Counted from the first letter of the stretch, positions 8,469-17,090 are shown. The stretch is DNA of 64,000 nt from Phycisphaerales bacterium (GCA_003170415.1 PMZJ01000041.1:120273-184272); one strand, 5' to 3'. Translations and numbers: made by a program. The notes: generated by a model not told the origin, from the sequence alone.

Positions 8469-9164
8469 TTATTTCCTCTTTCGCAGAAGCAGGCCGCCGA
8501 GGGTGAGAAGGAATAACGTGGCGGGTTCGGGAGTGATAACCACGGTACCTGGGGCCGCTTCCACAAGGAGACTAATTCTCGCCCCAGCCGGGTCCCACGG
8601 ACTCGGCGAACTCGAGTTGTACCACCAGTAAGGAATGTTACAGGTAAAACCAATCAGTTGAATTTGACTGGCATCTGTTGTTGTGACCGAAGTCGCACTT
8701 GTTGAATATGAGCCGTTAGCAGCGATAACCTGTGGTTGATACGCATATGCGTATTGAGATTCATTGATTAAAGCACCGACTACAAGCGGTCCTACCTCAC
8801 CTGGTGACGAGATCCCAGTGGCAGAAACCAATGTAATTTTCAGAGCAAAAGCGTCGAACGTACTTATGTCGCGATTAGCGAGGGTACCGTTGCCTCCATC
8901 TATAGAAGATGTCCAATACAGACAGGGAATTTTGCCTTGACTGTTACGAGGGTCAGAATACGTAAAATCGAATTTAACACCAGATCCTGCCACATCTGTA
9001 ATATTTACCGCGATGGGAGATTGGCCGTAATAAACGGGATAATCGTAATCCAAGCTCATTAAGGCGCTGTCTGAGAGGGTGAATGTTGTCCCGCATGCAG
9101 CAAAAGGGTATAGAGCCAAAAGAGACAAATTAATTATACTAAAAATAACCCGATTCGTTTTCAT
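8469..9164 (-). CDS. PEP-CTERM sorted secreted protein
   Basis: A 231-residue exported protein. It begins with an N-terminal signal peptide (MKTNRVIFSIINLSLLALYPFAACG), has a beta-rich body without known motif, and ends PEPATLFLLTLGGLLLRKRK, the PEP-CTERM pattern of a PEP motif, a membrane helix and a basic tail that is processed by an exosortase in this class of bacteria. The start is fixed by the ribosome site GAGGAG seven nucleotides upstream. It is transcribed towards dinG and shares a bidirectional terminator with it. It stands alone between two direct repeats. No exosortase gene is present in the window. The substrate or ligand is unknown. Confidence 0.85.
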   Translation of the reverse strand: MKTNRVIFSIINLSLLALYPFAACGTTFTLSDSALMSLDYDYPVYYGQSPIAVNITDVAGSGVKFDFTYSDPRNSQGKIPCLYWTSSIDGGNGTLANRDISTFDAFALKITLVSATGISSPGEVGPLVVGALINESQYAYAYQPQVIAANGSYSTSATSVTTTDASQIQLIGFTCNIPYWWYNSSSPSPWDPAGARISLLVEAAPGTVVITPEPATLFLLTLGGLLLRKRK

Positions 9165-9294
9165 CTTTATCTCCTCTTCAAAAAATTTATAAAAGTTTTA
9201 GCGCACTGTGGGCACACGGATGTTTATGTAAGCGGATTACTTCCGATAGATGTGCTGTTTCTCTCATACCCTTCTCTCTTCTTCTTTCCGGCTT

Positions 9295-9320
9295 CGCTTA
9301 AAAGCTATGCCGTGACAAGT
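9295..9320. repeat. Dispersed repeat, copy 2
   Basis: TTTCCGGCTTCGCTTA then AAAGCTATGCCGTGACAAGT; direct-orientation partner of 8375-8409. Confidence 0.65.
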
Positions 9321-9732
9321 AGCCGATTTGGCCCCCCAGCCATTCGACATTGATTGATACTACCGGATGGATATTAGGAATGTCAAGAAAAAAGTGGATT
9401 TTTAACCACAGATTACACCCTTCTTCGCCGAAGCGGCTACGCAGGGCAGGCAGATTACATTGAGAATTATTTTAAAAAAGCGATATTTAACATGGGCATT
9501 TGCTCACCGCAGGCAGGATTTTATGCATAAAAACAGGGGGGGGATGGGGACATTAAAAAACGATGCAAATCTAGTATAAACAAGCGGTTATAAATAATCG
9601 CCTGTCAGAGAAGGGGGGCTTTTTGCGTGGTTTTTCGGTCATTTTTGGGGCTGTTTTTTGAGCGTTTTTCAGATATGATTATTGTCTTAAGTGTTTGCCG
9701 TGCAACGGGTTAAATTCTGGACTCAAACAGTC

Positions 9733-9767
9733 GTATAAAACGTTTGTATCATACAAACGTTTCATAC
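9733..9767. promoter_or_regulatory. Long inverted repeat, possible operator or replication site
   Basis: GTATAAAACGTTTGTA / TACAAACGTTTCATAC around a 3-nt centre (TCA): 16-nt arms with one mismatch. The inner 11 bp (9738-9748 and 9752-9762) match perfectly. It has no T-run and stands about 270 bases before the portal gene, so an operator for the capsid module is more likely than a terminator. The role is inferred. Confidence 0.45.
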
Positions 9768-9963
9768 AGTTGTTCGCCGAAAGCGCGCAAGTGTTTTTTG
9801 ACCAATCCCGGAATTTTTAAATATTTTTTTATTCCTTGTCCTGCAAGGACTTAAGTGCATTTTGGCCCATCTCTAAAATCGAAATTTTCGTCAAAAGCGC
9901 GCAAGTTCGCGCCAATTACAGAGGGACGCGAGAAGTTCCGAAGACGGATGACGGAATACAGAG

Positions 9964-10033
9964 GACAGAAGACGGACAAAAGGGAGAAGTTAGAAGGCAG
10001 AAGTAAGAAGTAAAAGGGCAAAAGTTAAAGGGG
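9964..10033 (+). repeat. Heptamer tract before the portal gene
   Basis: Ten units in exact 7-nt phase, for example AGAAGTT AGAAGGC and AGAAGTA AGAAGTA, then AAAGGGC AAAAGTT AAAGGGG. The last purine-rich unit may act as the ribosome site of the portal gene at 10041. Confidence 0.7.
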
Positions 10034-10040
10034 AAGCGAA

Positions 10041-11573
10041 ATGGGATTTGATTTGAAGATATTTGGGGACGAGACTTTGGTTGAGTCGCTGGATGTGGAA
10101 TATCTGGAATGGTTGGTGGAGGAGCGGGCGGCGGAAGTACAGACGCATTTCGGGAAGATGTGGGAGTATTACACTAACCCGATAATGGATTTGCATCGGA
10201 CGGGTACTCATACAATCGGGCATAAGGCGGGTGAAAACGGCAAGTGCTATGTTCAGGCGCAGGAGTATGGATTGCCCGCAAGGATAACGGGGTTGGTGCG
10301 GTGCGCTGAGGCGGGGATGTTCGGTGGGAGGCCCGTCGGGGACATACGTCGCAAGGAGGTGGTGATTGAGAACGATATAGCATGGCGGGTAAACGCCGCG
10401 GTGGATTTTTTGTTTGGTAAACCAATAAGCGTGGTATCCCGGTCGCCTGATGGCGTGAAGCGAGCAGAAATCGAAGGGATAATAAAGGCGGTTTTTTCGG
10501 CCAACGGCGGGATCGGGTTTTTGCAGGATATGGCGGTGCTCGGGGGCGTCTATGGTTTCGTCGATTGTATGGTCAGGCCTGGCCGGGAAATCTACGAGCG
10601 CATTTCGGACTCTCCTTCAAACCTCAGTTACGAGGTTGTGCTTGGATTAGCACGCGCAATCGGATTGGAGCTGATAGAGGCGCCCCGGGCACTGCCTGTT
10701 CTTGATGAGAACGATTATCGAAAAGTGGTTTACTACGTTCAGCATTTTCAGCAGGCGAGGAATCAACTGGCTGGCGGCGGAGTATTGCAGCGGTTGTTTG
10801 GGCGAGAGGGGGACAGGCGGAAAGTGGTGAGCGTGACGGAGATAACATCGGCGGAGGCGTGGCAGAGGTATGAGGACGAGGAGCTTGTGGCGGAAGGCCG
10901 GTTGCCCTGGGGATTTTTGCCGGTGGTGCATATCCAGAATCTTGCGCAGCCATTTTACTACGAGGGGCAAAGCGACGTTGAGCCATTGATGCCGATACAG
11001 GACGAGCTGAACACGCGATTGAGTGACAGGGCGAGCAGGATAACGATGCAGTCGTTCAAGATGTACCTGGGCAAGGGGATAGAGGGCTTCGCGGAGAAGC
11101 CAGTGTCGCCGGGGGTGATGTGGCATACGGATAACCCAGACGCGGCGATAGAGGAGTTCGGCGGCGATGAGGACCATCCGAGCGAGAGTGCGCACATAGA
11201 AGAGATTCGCGAGGCGATGGACAAAATCAGCGGGATGACGCCTTTGGTGGCGGGTGTGATTCGTACCAAACTGGGGAATCTGACGAGCGCGGTTGCGCTT
11301 AGGTTGACGATGATGGGTATGCTGTCGAAAACGGAGCGCAAGAGATTTACGTACGGCGAGGGTTTGAAGAATATAGCGGGGATGGTTCTTGAGATTTTGG
11401 ACAGGGCGAACATCTACAAGACAAACGAGCGGGACAGAGACGTCGAGATAATTTTCCCTGACCCGCTGCCTGAGAATGAAATGGAGAAACTCGAGGAGGC
11501 CAAAGCGAAGAAGGAACTTGGCGTGCCGGTTGAGAGGGTGCTGAAAGAACTGGGTTACGAAACGGTTGTGTAG
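10041..11573 (+). CDS. Phage portal protein (SPP1 gp6-like)
   Basis: A 510-residue product. The central part has the hallmarks of SPP1-type portals: FLFGKPISVV, then LPWGFLPVVHIQN, then PLMPIQDELNTRLSDRASRI, and a helical C-terminus after SGMTPLVAGV and LGNLTSAVALRLTMMG. Portals form a dodecameric ring at one capsid vertex, through which DNA enters and leaves. It is the first gene of a plus-strand structural module and precedes a scaffold-like gene and the capsid gene, the usual order. The N-terminal 40 residues are acidic and helical. The reading frame is intact, with no sign of decay. Confidence 0.85.
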   Translation: MGFDLKIFGDETLVESLDVEYLEWLVEERAAEVQTHFGKMWEYYTNPIMDLHRTGTHTIGHKAGENGKCYVQAQEYGLPARITGLVRCAEAGMFGGRPVGDIRRKEVVIENDIAWRVNAAVDFLFGKPISVVSRSPDGVKRAEIEGIIKAVFSANGGIGFLQDMAVLGGVYGFVDCMVRPGREIYERISDSPSNLSYEVVLGLARAIGLELIEAPRALPVLDENDYRKVVYYVQHFQQARNQLAGGGVLQRLFGREGDRRKVVSVTEITSAEAWQRYEDEELVAEGRLPWGFLPVVHIQNLAQPFYYEGQSDVEPLMPIQDELNTRLSDRASRITMQSFKMYLGKGIEGFAEKPVSPGVMWHTDNPDAAIEEFGGDEDHPSESAHIEEIREAMDKISGMTPLVAGVIRTKLGNLTSAVALRLTMMGMLSKTERKRFTYGEGLKNIAGMVLEILDRANIYKTNERDRDVEIIFPDPLPENEMEKLEEAKAKKELGVPVERVLKELGYETVV

Positions 11574-11579
11574 TTATTA

Positions 11580-11642
11580 AAAAGGCAGAAGCGAGAAGTT
11601 AAAAGGCAGAAGACGGACGAAGAAAAGTTTTGAGTTTTTAGT
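11580..11642 (+). repeat. Heptamer tract between portal and scaffold genes
   Basis: AAAAGGC AGAAGCG and AGAAGTT AAAAGGC AGAAGAC, then GAAAAGT TTTGAGT TTTTAGT, nine units in 7-nt phase. It fills nearly all of the intergenic spacer. Confidence 0.7.
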
Positions 11643-11659
11643 TAAGGAGAAAAGCAAAG

Positions 11660-12187
11660 ATGGACGCGATAGAGTCGCAAGAGAGTTTGTCAGAAGACAA
11701 AGTGGAACAGCAAGACCTGAACAATGCAAGGTTGGTTCCAATCGGTGAGTCGATACGGCATCGCAAGCGGGCACAGAGTGCCGAGAAGCGGGTTGAGGAG
11801 CTTGCGGGCGAATTGTCGGAGTCGCGTGCCGAGGCGACACAGCTTGCTGATGAGTTGAAGGGAGTGCAGAAGGACCAGGAGTTGACGAAGCGATTAGCCG
11901 CGGCCGGCGCGAGGGATTTGGAGGCGGCGGTGTTGATAGCCAAGTCGCGGTTAGGCCAAGGAGACAAAACAGACATTAGCAGCATTGTGGAGCAGTTGAA
12001 GAAGGAAAAGCAGTATTTGTTTAGCGAGGCAGTAGCCGGTGGGGCGAGCCCCGCCCTACGAACTTCGTCAGTCAAAGAGCAGAGAAGTGGAGCCGGAGCG
12101 ATTGAGCGGGCGGCCAAGAGGGCCGCGGGAACGGGAAGCAGGAGTGATTTGCAGGAGTATATGAGAAGACGTAGGAGTGTTGTTTAA
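11660..12187 (+). CDS. Scaffold-like coiled-coil protein of the capsid module
   Basis: A 175-residue, highly charged, mostly helical protein. Residues about 30-75 read as a coiled coil (EKRVEELAGELSES...), and the C-terminus is strongly basic (YMRRRRSVV). Position between portal and major capsid genes, acidic N-terminus and basic C-terminus match phage scaffolding proteins, which guide capsid assembly and then leave. A GC palindrome is translated in frame at 12036-12060 (residues about 126-134), reading AGGASPALR. The AAGGAG upstream is a good ribosome site. The assignment rests on position and composition, not on recognised sequence similarity. Confidence 0.6.
   Translation: MDAIESQESLSEDKVEQQDLNNARLVPIGESIRHRKRAQSAEKRVEELAGELSESRAEATQLADELKGVQKDQELTKRLAAAGARDLEAAVLIAKSRLGQGDKTDISSIVEQLKKEKQYLFSEAVAGGASPALRTSSVKEQRSGAGAIERAAKRAAGTGSRSDLQEYMRRRRSVV
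12036..12060. repeat. GC palindrome translated in the scaffold-like gene
   Basis: GGTGGGGCGAGCCCCGCCCTACG: GGGGC/GCCCC arms around GA. It is in frame and interrupts the charged helix with a Gly/Pro segment. Confidence 0.5.
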
Positions 12188-12205
12188 CTGTTGTTGAAAT
12201 GAAAT

Positions 12206-12240
12206 GTTCATAGTTCGTTGTTCGTAGTTCATTGTAATGA
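12206..12240 (+). repeat. Heptamer tract before the capsid gene
   Basis: GTTCATA GTTCGTT GTTCGTA GTTCATT GTAATGA, five units in 7-nt phase. Confidence 0.7.
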
Positions 12241-12277
12241 ACACGGGACACCGGGCAATTAGGAAGGAGACAAACAC

Positions 12278-13432
12278 ATGGCATTTACGGGAAAAGCGAC
12301 ATATTCGGCTGGGGCGACTTTGCCGGAGTTGACGGAAGATGTGGCGGATTTAGTCGGGATAGTATCGCCTTATGAGACACCATTGCTGGACGCATTAGGC
12401 GACCCATTGAGGGAGGCGACGAGCACGCATCATGAGTGGCTTGAGGATGAACTGCTGCCAAACAAGGACGCGGTGAACGACAGCACGTTTACCGACCCGG
12501 ACGTGGATACGCAGTTTGTGGTGGACAACGGCAGCAGGTTCAGGGCAGGCGACCAGATACAGATTGAGGGCAGCAGGGAGCTGATGTTAGTGAGTGGAGT
12601 GAGCACCAACACGCTGACGGTTATTCGCGGTTACGCGGGGACGATGGCGGAGAACCTTGCGGACAACCAGGCAATCAACATTCTGGGTAACGCAGCTTTG
12701 GAGGGCGATGATAAGCCGGGCGTGAGGTTTACGAATCGCAGGCGGTGCGGGAACTACACACAGATATTTACAGCGACGGTTGAGGTTTCGGGGACGGATG
12801 TGGCGGCACGTCAGTTGGGTCTGGCGGATGAGATGGACTATCAAAAGCAGGAACGGCTGCGTGAGCTAATCAGAGATATGGAAAACACGGTTATCAACGG
12901 GGGTCAGCCGGCGAGCAGTCCGCAGGGCGGTGATATGGTCAGGCGGACGATGAAGGGGGTTGTGCAGCATCTTGCGACAAATGTGTTTCGCACAGGCGAT
13001 AGTGGATTTCCGTCGGGAGCGGACCTTGATGAAGCGAAGATTAACTATGTGCTGAGAAAAATATGGGCCGGCAGCAACGGGAATATCGACCTGATAGTTG
13101 TGGGCGGTTTTCAGAAGCGGAAGATAAATAGTTTTGTGTCGGCGAGCAGAAGTTACGCGGCAGGGGACACGAAGTTTACCGACTTAGTGAACGTGTACGA
13201 GAGCGATTTCGGCGTTTGCCGGATAGTAACGACACGGTGGCTACCGCAGGACACGGTTCTGCTTTTGGATTCGTCGCGGATAGCGGTATTGCCTTTGGCG
13301 GGGCGTAGTTTTCACTTCAAGCCATTGGCGAGCGCAGGTGATTATGAGTGCGGCGAACTGATAGGCGAGTACACGATGGAACTGAAGAACGAGGCGGCAC
13401 ACGGGATTATTCGAGGACTTAGCGTTAGTTAG
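12278..13432 (+). CDS. Major capsid protein, SU10/DUF5309 type
   Basis: A 384-residue protein. The N-terminal signature SPYETPLLDALGD ... STHHEWLEDEL is typical of the SU10-like (DUF5309) major capsid family with the HK97 fold. A small beta insertion follows (FRAGDQIQIEG ... TLTVIRGYAGTMAENL), then the helix with RELIRDMENTVINGG, and a C-terminal domain ending in ELIGEYTMELKNEAAHGII. It would form the capsid shell. The start is set by GAAGGAGA ten nucleotides upstream. The frame is complete, and the neighbours (portal, scaffold, connector) support the call. Confidence 0.88.
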   Translation: MAFTGKATYSAGATLPELTEDVADLVGIVSPYETPLLDALGDPLREATSTHHEWLEDELLPNKDAVNDSTFTDPDVDTQFVVDNGSRFRAGDQIQIEGSRELMLVSGVSTNTLTVIRGYAGTMAENLADNQAINILGNAALEGDDKPGVRFTNRRRCGNYTQIFTATVEVSGTDVAARQLGLADEMDYQKQERLRELIRDMENTVINGGQPASSPQGGDMVRRTMKGVVQHLATNVFRTGDSGFPSGADLDEAKINYVLRKIWAGSNGNIDLIVVGGFQKRKINSFVSASRSYAAGDTKFTDLVNVYESDFGVCRIVTTRWLPQDTVLLLDSSRIAVLPLAGRSFHFKPLASAGDYECGELIGEYTMELKNEAAHGIIRGLSVS

Positions 13433-13447
13433 TATTTGGCGGATATC

Positions 13448-13475
13448 GGGTAGTCCCGACAAATTGGGACTACCC
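13448..13475. repeat. Hairpin GGGTAGTCCC/GGGACTACCC after the capsid gene
   Basis: Perfect 10-bp arms around an 8-nt loop (GACAAATT), 15 bases after the capsid stop. No T-run follows, so it is a repeat-type palindrome or a processing site rather than a clear terminator. It could lower expression of the genes downstream of the highly expressed capsid gene. Confidence 0.6.
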
Positions 13476-13500
13476 GGATCCGGCTTGAAGGGAGTGAAAT

Positions 13501-14157
13501 ATGGTCAGGTTATGCAATGATATTGATATTTTGAAGTATGAGCCGGCGTTGTTCGGGGAGTTTCATCCGGCGAATCAGGTTATGGCGGCGGGGACGGGAG
13601 GCAAGCTTGCGGGGACGACGTTCGAGGCGAGCGGTGCGGATTTTGTGTCAGCGGGGATTGAGGCGGGCGATTGTGTTTACCTGCGGTCGGCGGACGGGAT
13701 TCTTGATGGGGCATACGAGATTGTGGCGGTGGATTCAGCGACGCAGTTGTGCGTATCGGTTTTGCGAGGAGATTCGGAGTCGGTTCCGATAGCTCCGCCA
13801 TCTGGTAGTGGCATCACGTATCGGATAAGCACATTCAGGCCTCAGGTGGCGGAGGTGAGCTTGCGGCTGATGGAGTATTTGTGGATTCGGCCTGGGCAGG
13901 TAATAGGTGATGTTTCGGTGGATGAGATTCTCGATTCGGATGAGGTTCGTCAGTTGTGCGCGATGGGGGTTACGGCGGCGGCATACAGAACGTTGGCAAG
14001 CGGGGCGGATGGAGAGAATTTAAAGGTCAAATCGCAGGAATATGAGCAGATGTTCGGGAAAGGAATGGAGCGATGCAGGGTGGCAATAGACAAAGACGGT
14101 GACGGAGTCGCGGATTCGCTACGTTACGGCGGGTGCGGACGGCTGATACGAGATTGA
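13501..14157 (+). CDS. Head-completion/connector-like protein of the capsid module
   Basis: A 218-residue product of unknown family. The first 100 residues look like a small beta barrel (DFVSAGIEAGDCVYLRSADG...GAYEIVAVDS). The C-terminal part is helical (SLRLMEYLWIRPGQ; DEVRQLCAMGVTAAAYRTLA) and resembles head-tail adaptor subunits in organisation. It ends with DKDGDGVADS, a calcium-binding-type loop. Position directly after the capsid gene supports a connector role; this is inference. The stop codon lies inside the heptamer tract that follows. GAAGGGAGTG upstream serves as ribosome site. Confidence 0.6.
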   Translation: MVRLCNDIDILKYEPALFGEFHPANQVMAAGTGGKLAGTTFEASGADFVSAGIEAGDCVYLRSADGILDGAYEIVAVDSATQLCVSVLRGDSESVPIAPPSGSGITYRISTFRPQVAEVSLRLMEYLWIRPGQVIGDVSVDEILDSDEVRQLCAMGVTAAAYRTLASGADGENLKVKSQEYEQMFGKGMERCRVAIDKDGDGVADSLRYGGCGRLIRD

Positions 14158-14181
14158 TAACTGATTATTGATAATTGATTA
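14154..14181 (+). repeat. Heptamer tract after the connector gene
   Basis: TTGATAA CTGATTA TTGATAA TTGATTA, four units in exact 7-nt phase, overlapping the stop codon of the upstream gene. Confidence 0.7.
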
Positions 14182-14195
14182 TTTTGGGCTTTCGT

Positions 14196-14564
14196 ATGGT
14201 TAATTTGGATGGGATTAATTTGTTCGGCGAGGGGGAGTCGCAAATCGAGGTTGGCAGTTTTAGTCGAGAGAGCATTGAGAGGTCGGCGGCGGGGCTGGAT
14301 GGTGTGGTGAGTATCAATTTGGGTGGACGCGGGCGGAAGATTCAGCAAAAGGGTGAGATTCGGGCGAGAAGCAAGGCGGACCTGGACAGCAAAGTTGGAG
14401 CGATATCGGCGTTTATAGATGGGGACACGCATACGCTGGTTGATTCGCAGGGGGAGACGTTTGAGAATCTGCGGGTGGATTCTGTGAACGTTAAAAACGA
14501 ACGGGGAAGCGGGGCGGGTGTGGTTGCGGATTACGAAGTGGTTTATGCGCAGTTGATGGTGTGA
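14196..14564 (+). CDS. Small structural protein of the virus-like module
   Basis: A product of about 122 residues starting at ATG 14196. The open frame extends back to a TTG at 14175, but that part is heptamer repeat. The protein is beta-rich: residues 30-55 read GLDGVVSINLGGRGRKIQQKG, later DTHTLVDSQGETFENLRVDSV. The family is not recognised. Its stop overlaps the next start by one base (TGATG), which indicates translational coupling and an assembly partner. A role as tail or baseplate component is inferred from position only. Confidence 0.55.
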   Translation: MVNLDGINLFGEGESQIEVGSFSRESIERSAAGLDGVVSINLGGRGRKIQQKGEIRARSKADLDSKVGAISAFIDGDTHTLVDSQGETFENLRVDSVNVKNERGSGAGVVADYEVVYAQLMV

Positions 14565-15346
14565 TGATGGGACTTATTAGCAGCGGGATAAATGGCGTGA
14601 GGGTTTTTGATTTGCCGACGGGCGTCTGGGAAGACGGGGTTGCAGTCGAGGCGCCAAGAGTTTGCTTAGTTAAGTGGCGGTCAGAGTGGAAGGACAAGTT
14701 CTATCAGGTTTATGTAAACGGATATTTCGCCGGTGTGACGGTTGACTGCGGGCAGAGGGAAATGGTGGTGCAGACGCCGAGTTGTTATGAGCGGGCGGCT
14801 AGAGTGGAGGTGTTTGCGGTTGAGGCGAGTGAGGCGGATGTTGATTTTAGTGATGGGCTGGAGCGAGGCGATGGGGACGGCGGGAGGGTGAGATTGAGTT
14901 TGCTGCGGAGTCAGCGTTTACCGGCGGGAGCGATGTTCGAGGTTTATTTTGACAATGGGACGGGGGTGGTTGACTACGAGCATCCGATAGGCGGAGGACA
15001 AGTTTGGGGATGTTGGCAGGACAAGGCGGGGTTTGGATTGGCCAGGTTTGGGGAAGGCGATTTTGGTTATGAGTGGGCAGGCGGAGTCGGGTTTGGTATA
15101 GGCGGTTTTGGGCTGGATGAGTTTGGAGTTGACGCGGATGTTATCAAATGGGTAAGCCCGGCTCTGGGCGCGGGAGCATATCGGTTTGGGGTGAAGGTTA
15201 TTGACGAGAGGGGCAATGAGAGTGTGGCGAGCGAGACGGGAGAGGTAGTTGTGATACCGGCGGCGAGGCCAGCAAGAGGATTGGACGTGCTGTCGTTTGA
15301 GGAAACGACGAATGCACTTGCACTTGAGGTTGAAGACGAAAAGTAA
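14564..15346 (+). CDS. Appendage protein with fibronectin-like module split by a Gly/Phe-rich insert
   Basis: A 260-residue product starting at ATG 14564 in a TGATG overlap with the upstream gene. The N-terminal half is beta-rich. From about residue 110 there is a module RLSLLRSQRLPAGAMFEVYFDNGTGVVDYEHP that resumes at GAYRFGVKVIDERGNES. The same module occurs uninterrupted in the gene at 17090. Between the two halves lies a Gly/Phe/Trp-rich insert with repeated GFG and FG pairs. It resembles receptor-binding or fibre-associated proteins. The function is inferred from location and composition; no catalytic motif was seen. Confidence 0.55.
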   Translation: MMGLISSGINGVRVFDLPTGVWEDGVAVEAPRVCLVKWRSEWKDKFYQVYVNGYFAGVTVDCGQREMVVQTPSCYERAARVEVFAVEASEADVDFSDGLERGDGDGGRVRLSLLRSQRLPAGAMFEVYFDNGTGVVDYEHPIGGGQVWGCWQDKAGFGLARFGEGDFGYEWAGGVGFGIGGFGLDEFGVDADVIKWVSPALGAGAYRFGVKVIDERGNESVASETGEVVVIPAARPARGLDVLSFEETTNALALEVEDEK

Positions 15347-15358
15347 AGGAGCGGAATT

Positions 15359-15799
15359 ATGGCAGAGGTTTATCCGAGTGACAATGAGTTGTTGAATTTG
15401 CTGACGGATGACGAAACCGGAGTGGAATACATAGCGACAGGGCAGGCGCCTTATTATTTGCAGTTTCGCAGGATGTTGTATCGGCTGTTGCAGGCGACGA
15501 GGCGGGCGAATGATTTGCGGGTGTATGACGAGAGCGGGCTGGATATAGGTGTGAAGCCGGGGAAGTTCCAGGCGGGGACGCAGGAGGTGAATTACGCCGG
15601 TTCGTCGGGCAATGCTTTGGCGGATGACAAGGCGAATATCTACGTTTACCTGACGAACGCAGGGGTTCTGATAACGAACGAATACGGCGGTTTTCCTGAT
15701 ATGGCGACCACGCCACACGTTCGATTGGCAAAAGCAACGACTTCGGGCGGGGATATAACGGCGATTGAGGATTGCAGGGTTTTGATGAGAGCTGGGTGA
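15359..15799 (+). CDS. Hypothetical tail/fibre-associated protein
   Basis: A 146-residue protein with a good ribosome site (AAAGGAG) 12 nt after the appendage gene. The N-terminal 50 residues are helical (DNELLNLLTDDE; FRRMLYRLLQATRRAND). The remainder is beta-rich with DDKANIYVYLTNAGVLITNEYGGFP and a closing strand GGDITAIEDCRVLM, reminiscent of collar or attachment segments in phage fibres that precede a spike gene. The beta-helix spike follows 100 bases later. No family recognised. Confidence 0.5.
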   Translation: MAEVYPSDNELLNLLTDDETGVEYIATGQAPYYLQFRRMLYRLLQATRRANDLRVYDESGLDIGVKPGKFQAGTQEVNYAGSSGNALADDKANIYVYLTNAGVLITNEYGGFPDMATTPHVRLAKATTSGGDITAIEDCRVLMRAG

Positions 15800-15811
15800 C
15801 GAACAGAATCT

Positions 15812-15853
15812 CAGATTTAAGATTTGAGATTAAAGATTTCGGATTTCGGATTC
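15812..15853 (+). repeat. Heptamer tract before the beta-helix gene
   Basis: CAGATTT AAGATTT GAGATTA AAGATTT CGGATTT CGGATTC, six units in exact 7-nt phase, followed by a short palindrome (TCCGCCACAGGCGGA). Confidence 0.75.
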
Positions 15854-15899
15854 CGCCACAGGCGGACAAGTTTAGCTTGCAGATTTAGAGGGATGAGAA

Positions 15900-17090
15900 A
15901 TGATTTACGTAAATGATTCGAGCAGGGTGTGGCATGTCGCGAAGGTTGGCAACGACGGCAACAGCGGGCACGCGGGACAATATCCGGTAAATCTGGCGAA
16001 TGACGCCAAATTGACGATAAGCGCGGCGGTAGCGGCGGCAAGTTCGGGTGATACGATTATTATCTGGCCCGGGACATACAGCGAACTTGTGGACGCGTCC
16101 GCCAAAGCGCTGAATATCATCGGGACACACAGGCAGTTGTGCAAGATTACGTATCCGAGCGGATACACGACGACACTGAAAATAGGCAGCCATTCCTCTT
16201 TGAAAAACATCACCGTTGAGGCGGTAAATCCGAACAAGGTGGTAGAGGCGGCGAGCGGGGCGATAAATCTTTTGTTCGAGCGGTGCGATATCAACGGGGC
16301 ATACGATGGCATTTATCTGTCCGGGGTTTCTTTTGTTACTATCCGGGATTGTCGTCTTAAAGGAACTTACGACAGCAGCAACTTTTACGCAGCGACGCAA
16401 TTTTTGTGTGAGCGGACTGTTTTTGAAACAGACGGGACTTACTCCGGTTCGGGAGATTACCGCGGGGTTCACGTTGGCCCCGGCGTATTTGTGTTCAGGG
16501 ATTGCATCTTTATCGCGGCACAGCCAACGAGAACAGGTTCGCTTGGCGGTTTGGATTTGAACAGCGGGACAAGCACAAACTATACGCTGGTTACCTGTGA
16601 AAACTGCGTTATGAGGGCCGACGGAGGCGCGACGAATGGGTATGTGTTCGGGGTTCGGGTGCAAAATTACGGCAGGTTGGTGTTGAAAAACTGCACGTTA
16701 TTCACGCGGGCGACAACAGGGACGGCGACGGACATACGACAGACAGGTTCAGGGCAGGTAATCGTTAGTGCCTGTGCTTATAACCCGTCAACAGTTACCG
16801 GGACCATTACCAACCAGGACTCGAACTGGGCGGCGGCGATGGCTGCGGCGTTATTCACAAACGGTGCGGCGAACAAGCTGAAAATAGACGCTGCGGGAAG
16901 GGTTGACGCGGGGAGCATAGAGGGGATTAACGCTGAATCGTTGCAGAAGGCGGCGAAGATGCTGCTGAACAAAGCAGTGCAGGACAAGCTGACGGGAGCG
17001 ATTCGGTATTACGACGATGACGGGCAGACGGTGATACTGACACATACGCCTGACGAGGGCGCGTCGAGTTTAACGAGGGCGGTGAGCTGA
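15900..17090 (+). CDS. Right-handed parallel beta-helix spike-like protein
   Basis: A 396-residue product with no signal peptide. Residues about 1-70 have the DUF1565-like entry WHVAKVGNDGNSG ... SGDTIIIWPGTYSE. Residues 70-290 show repeated rungs (SLKNITVEAV, LLFERCDING, VTIRDCRLKG, FVFRDCIFIA, LVTCENCVMR, LVLKNCTLFT). The C-terminus is helical (AESLQKAAKMLLNKAVQD). Such folds serve as phage tailspikes or surface-binding proteins, and the position in the structural module fits. No clear polysaccharide-lyase catalytic motif was seen. The next gene overlaps it by one base (TGATG), so the products are probably made in a fixed ratio. Confidence 0.65.
   Translation: MIYVNDSSRVWHVAKVGNDGNSGHAGQYPVNLANDAKLTISAAVAAASSGDTIIIWPGTYSELVDASAKALNIIGTHRQLCKITYPSGYTTTLKIGSHSSLKNITVEAVNPNKVVEAASGAINLLFERCDINGAYDGIYLSGVSFVTIRDCRLKGTYDSSNFYAATQFLCERTVFETDGTYSGSGDYRGVHVGPGVFVFRDCIFIAAQPTRTGSLGGLDLNSGTSTNYTLVTCENCVMRADGGATNGYVFGVRVQNYGRLVLKNCTLFTRATTGTATDIRQTGSGQVIVSACAYNPSTVTGTITNQDSNWAAAMAAALFTNGAANKLKIDAAGRVDAGSIEGINAESLQKAAKMLLNKAVQDKLTGAIRYYDDDGQTVILTHTPDEGASSLTRAVS

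Larger units (their letters stand above)
9165..10040. other. Gene-free 876-bp region upstream of the capsid module
   Basis: No convincing gene on either strand. It contains a dispersed repeat (9295-9320), a second repeat-like segment beginning TTAACCACAGATTACACCC (about 9400-9460), a long inverted repeat (9733-9767), two copies of AAAGCGCGCAAGT (9780-9792 and 9894-9906) and a heptamer tract (9964-10033) that runs almost into the portal gene. A terminase gene would normally lie here in a phage; none is readable. Confidence 0.6.

Noticed and set aside
14918..15718. Long antisense frame in the capsid module
   Set aside because: Crosses two coupled plus-strand genes and has Arg/His/Pro-rich shadow composition.
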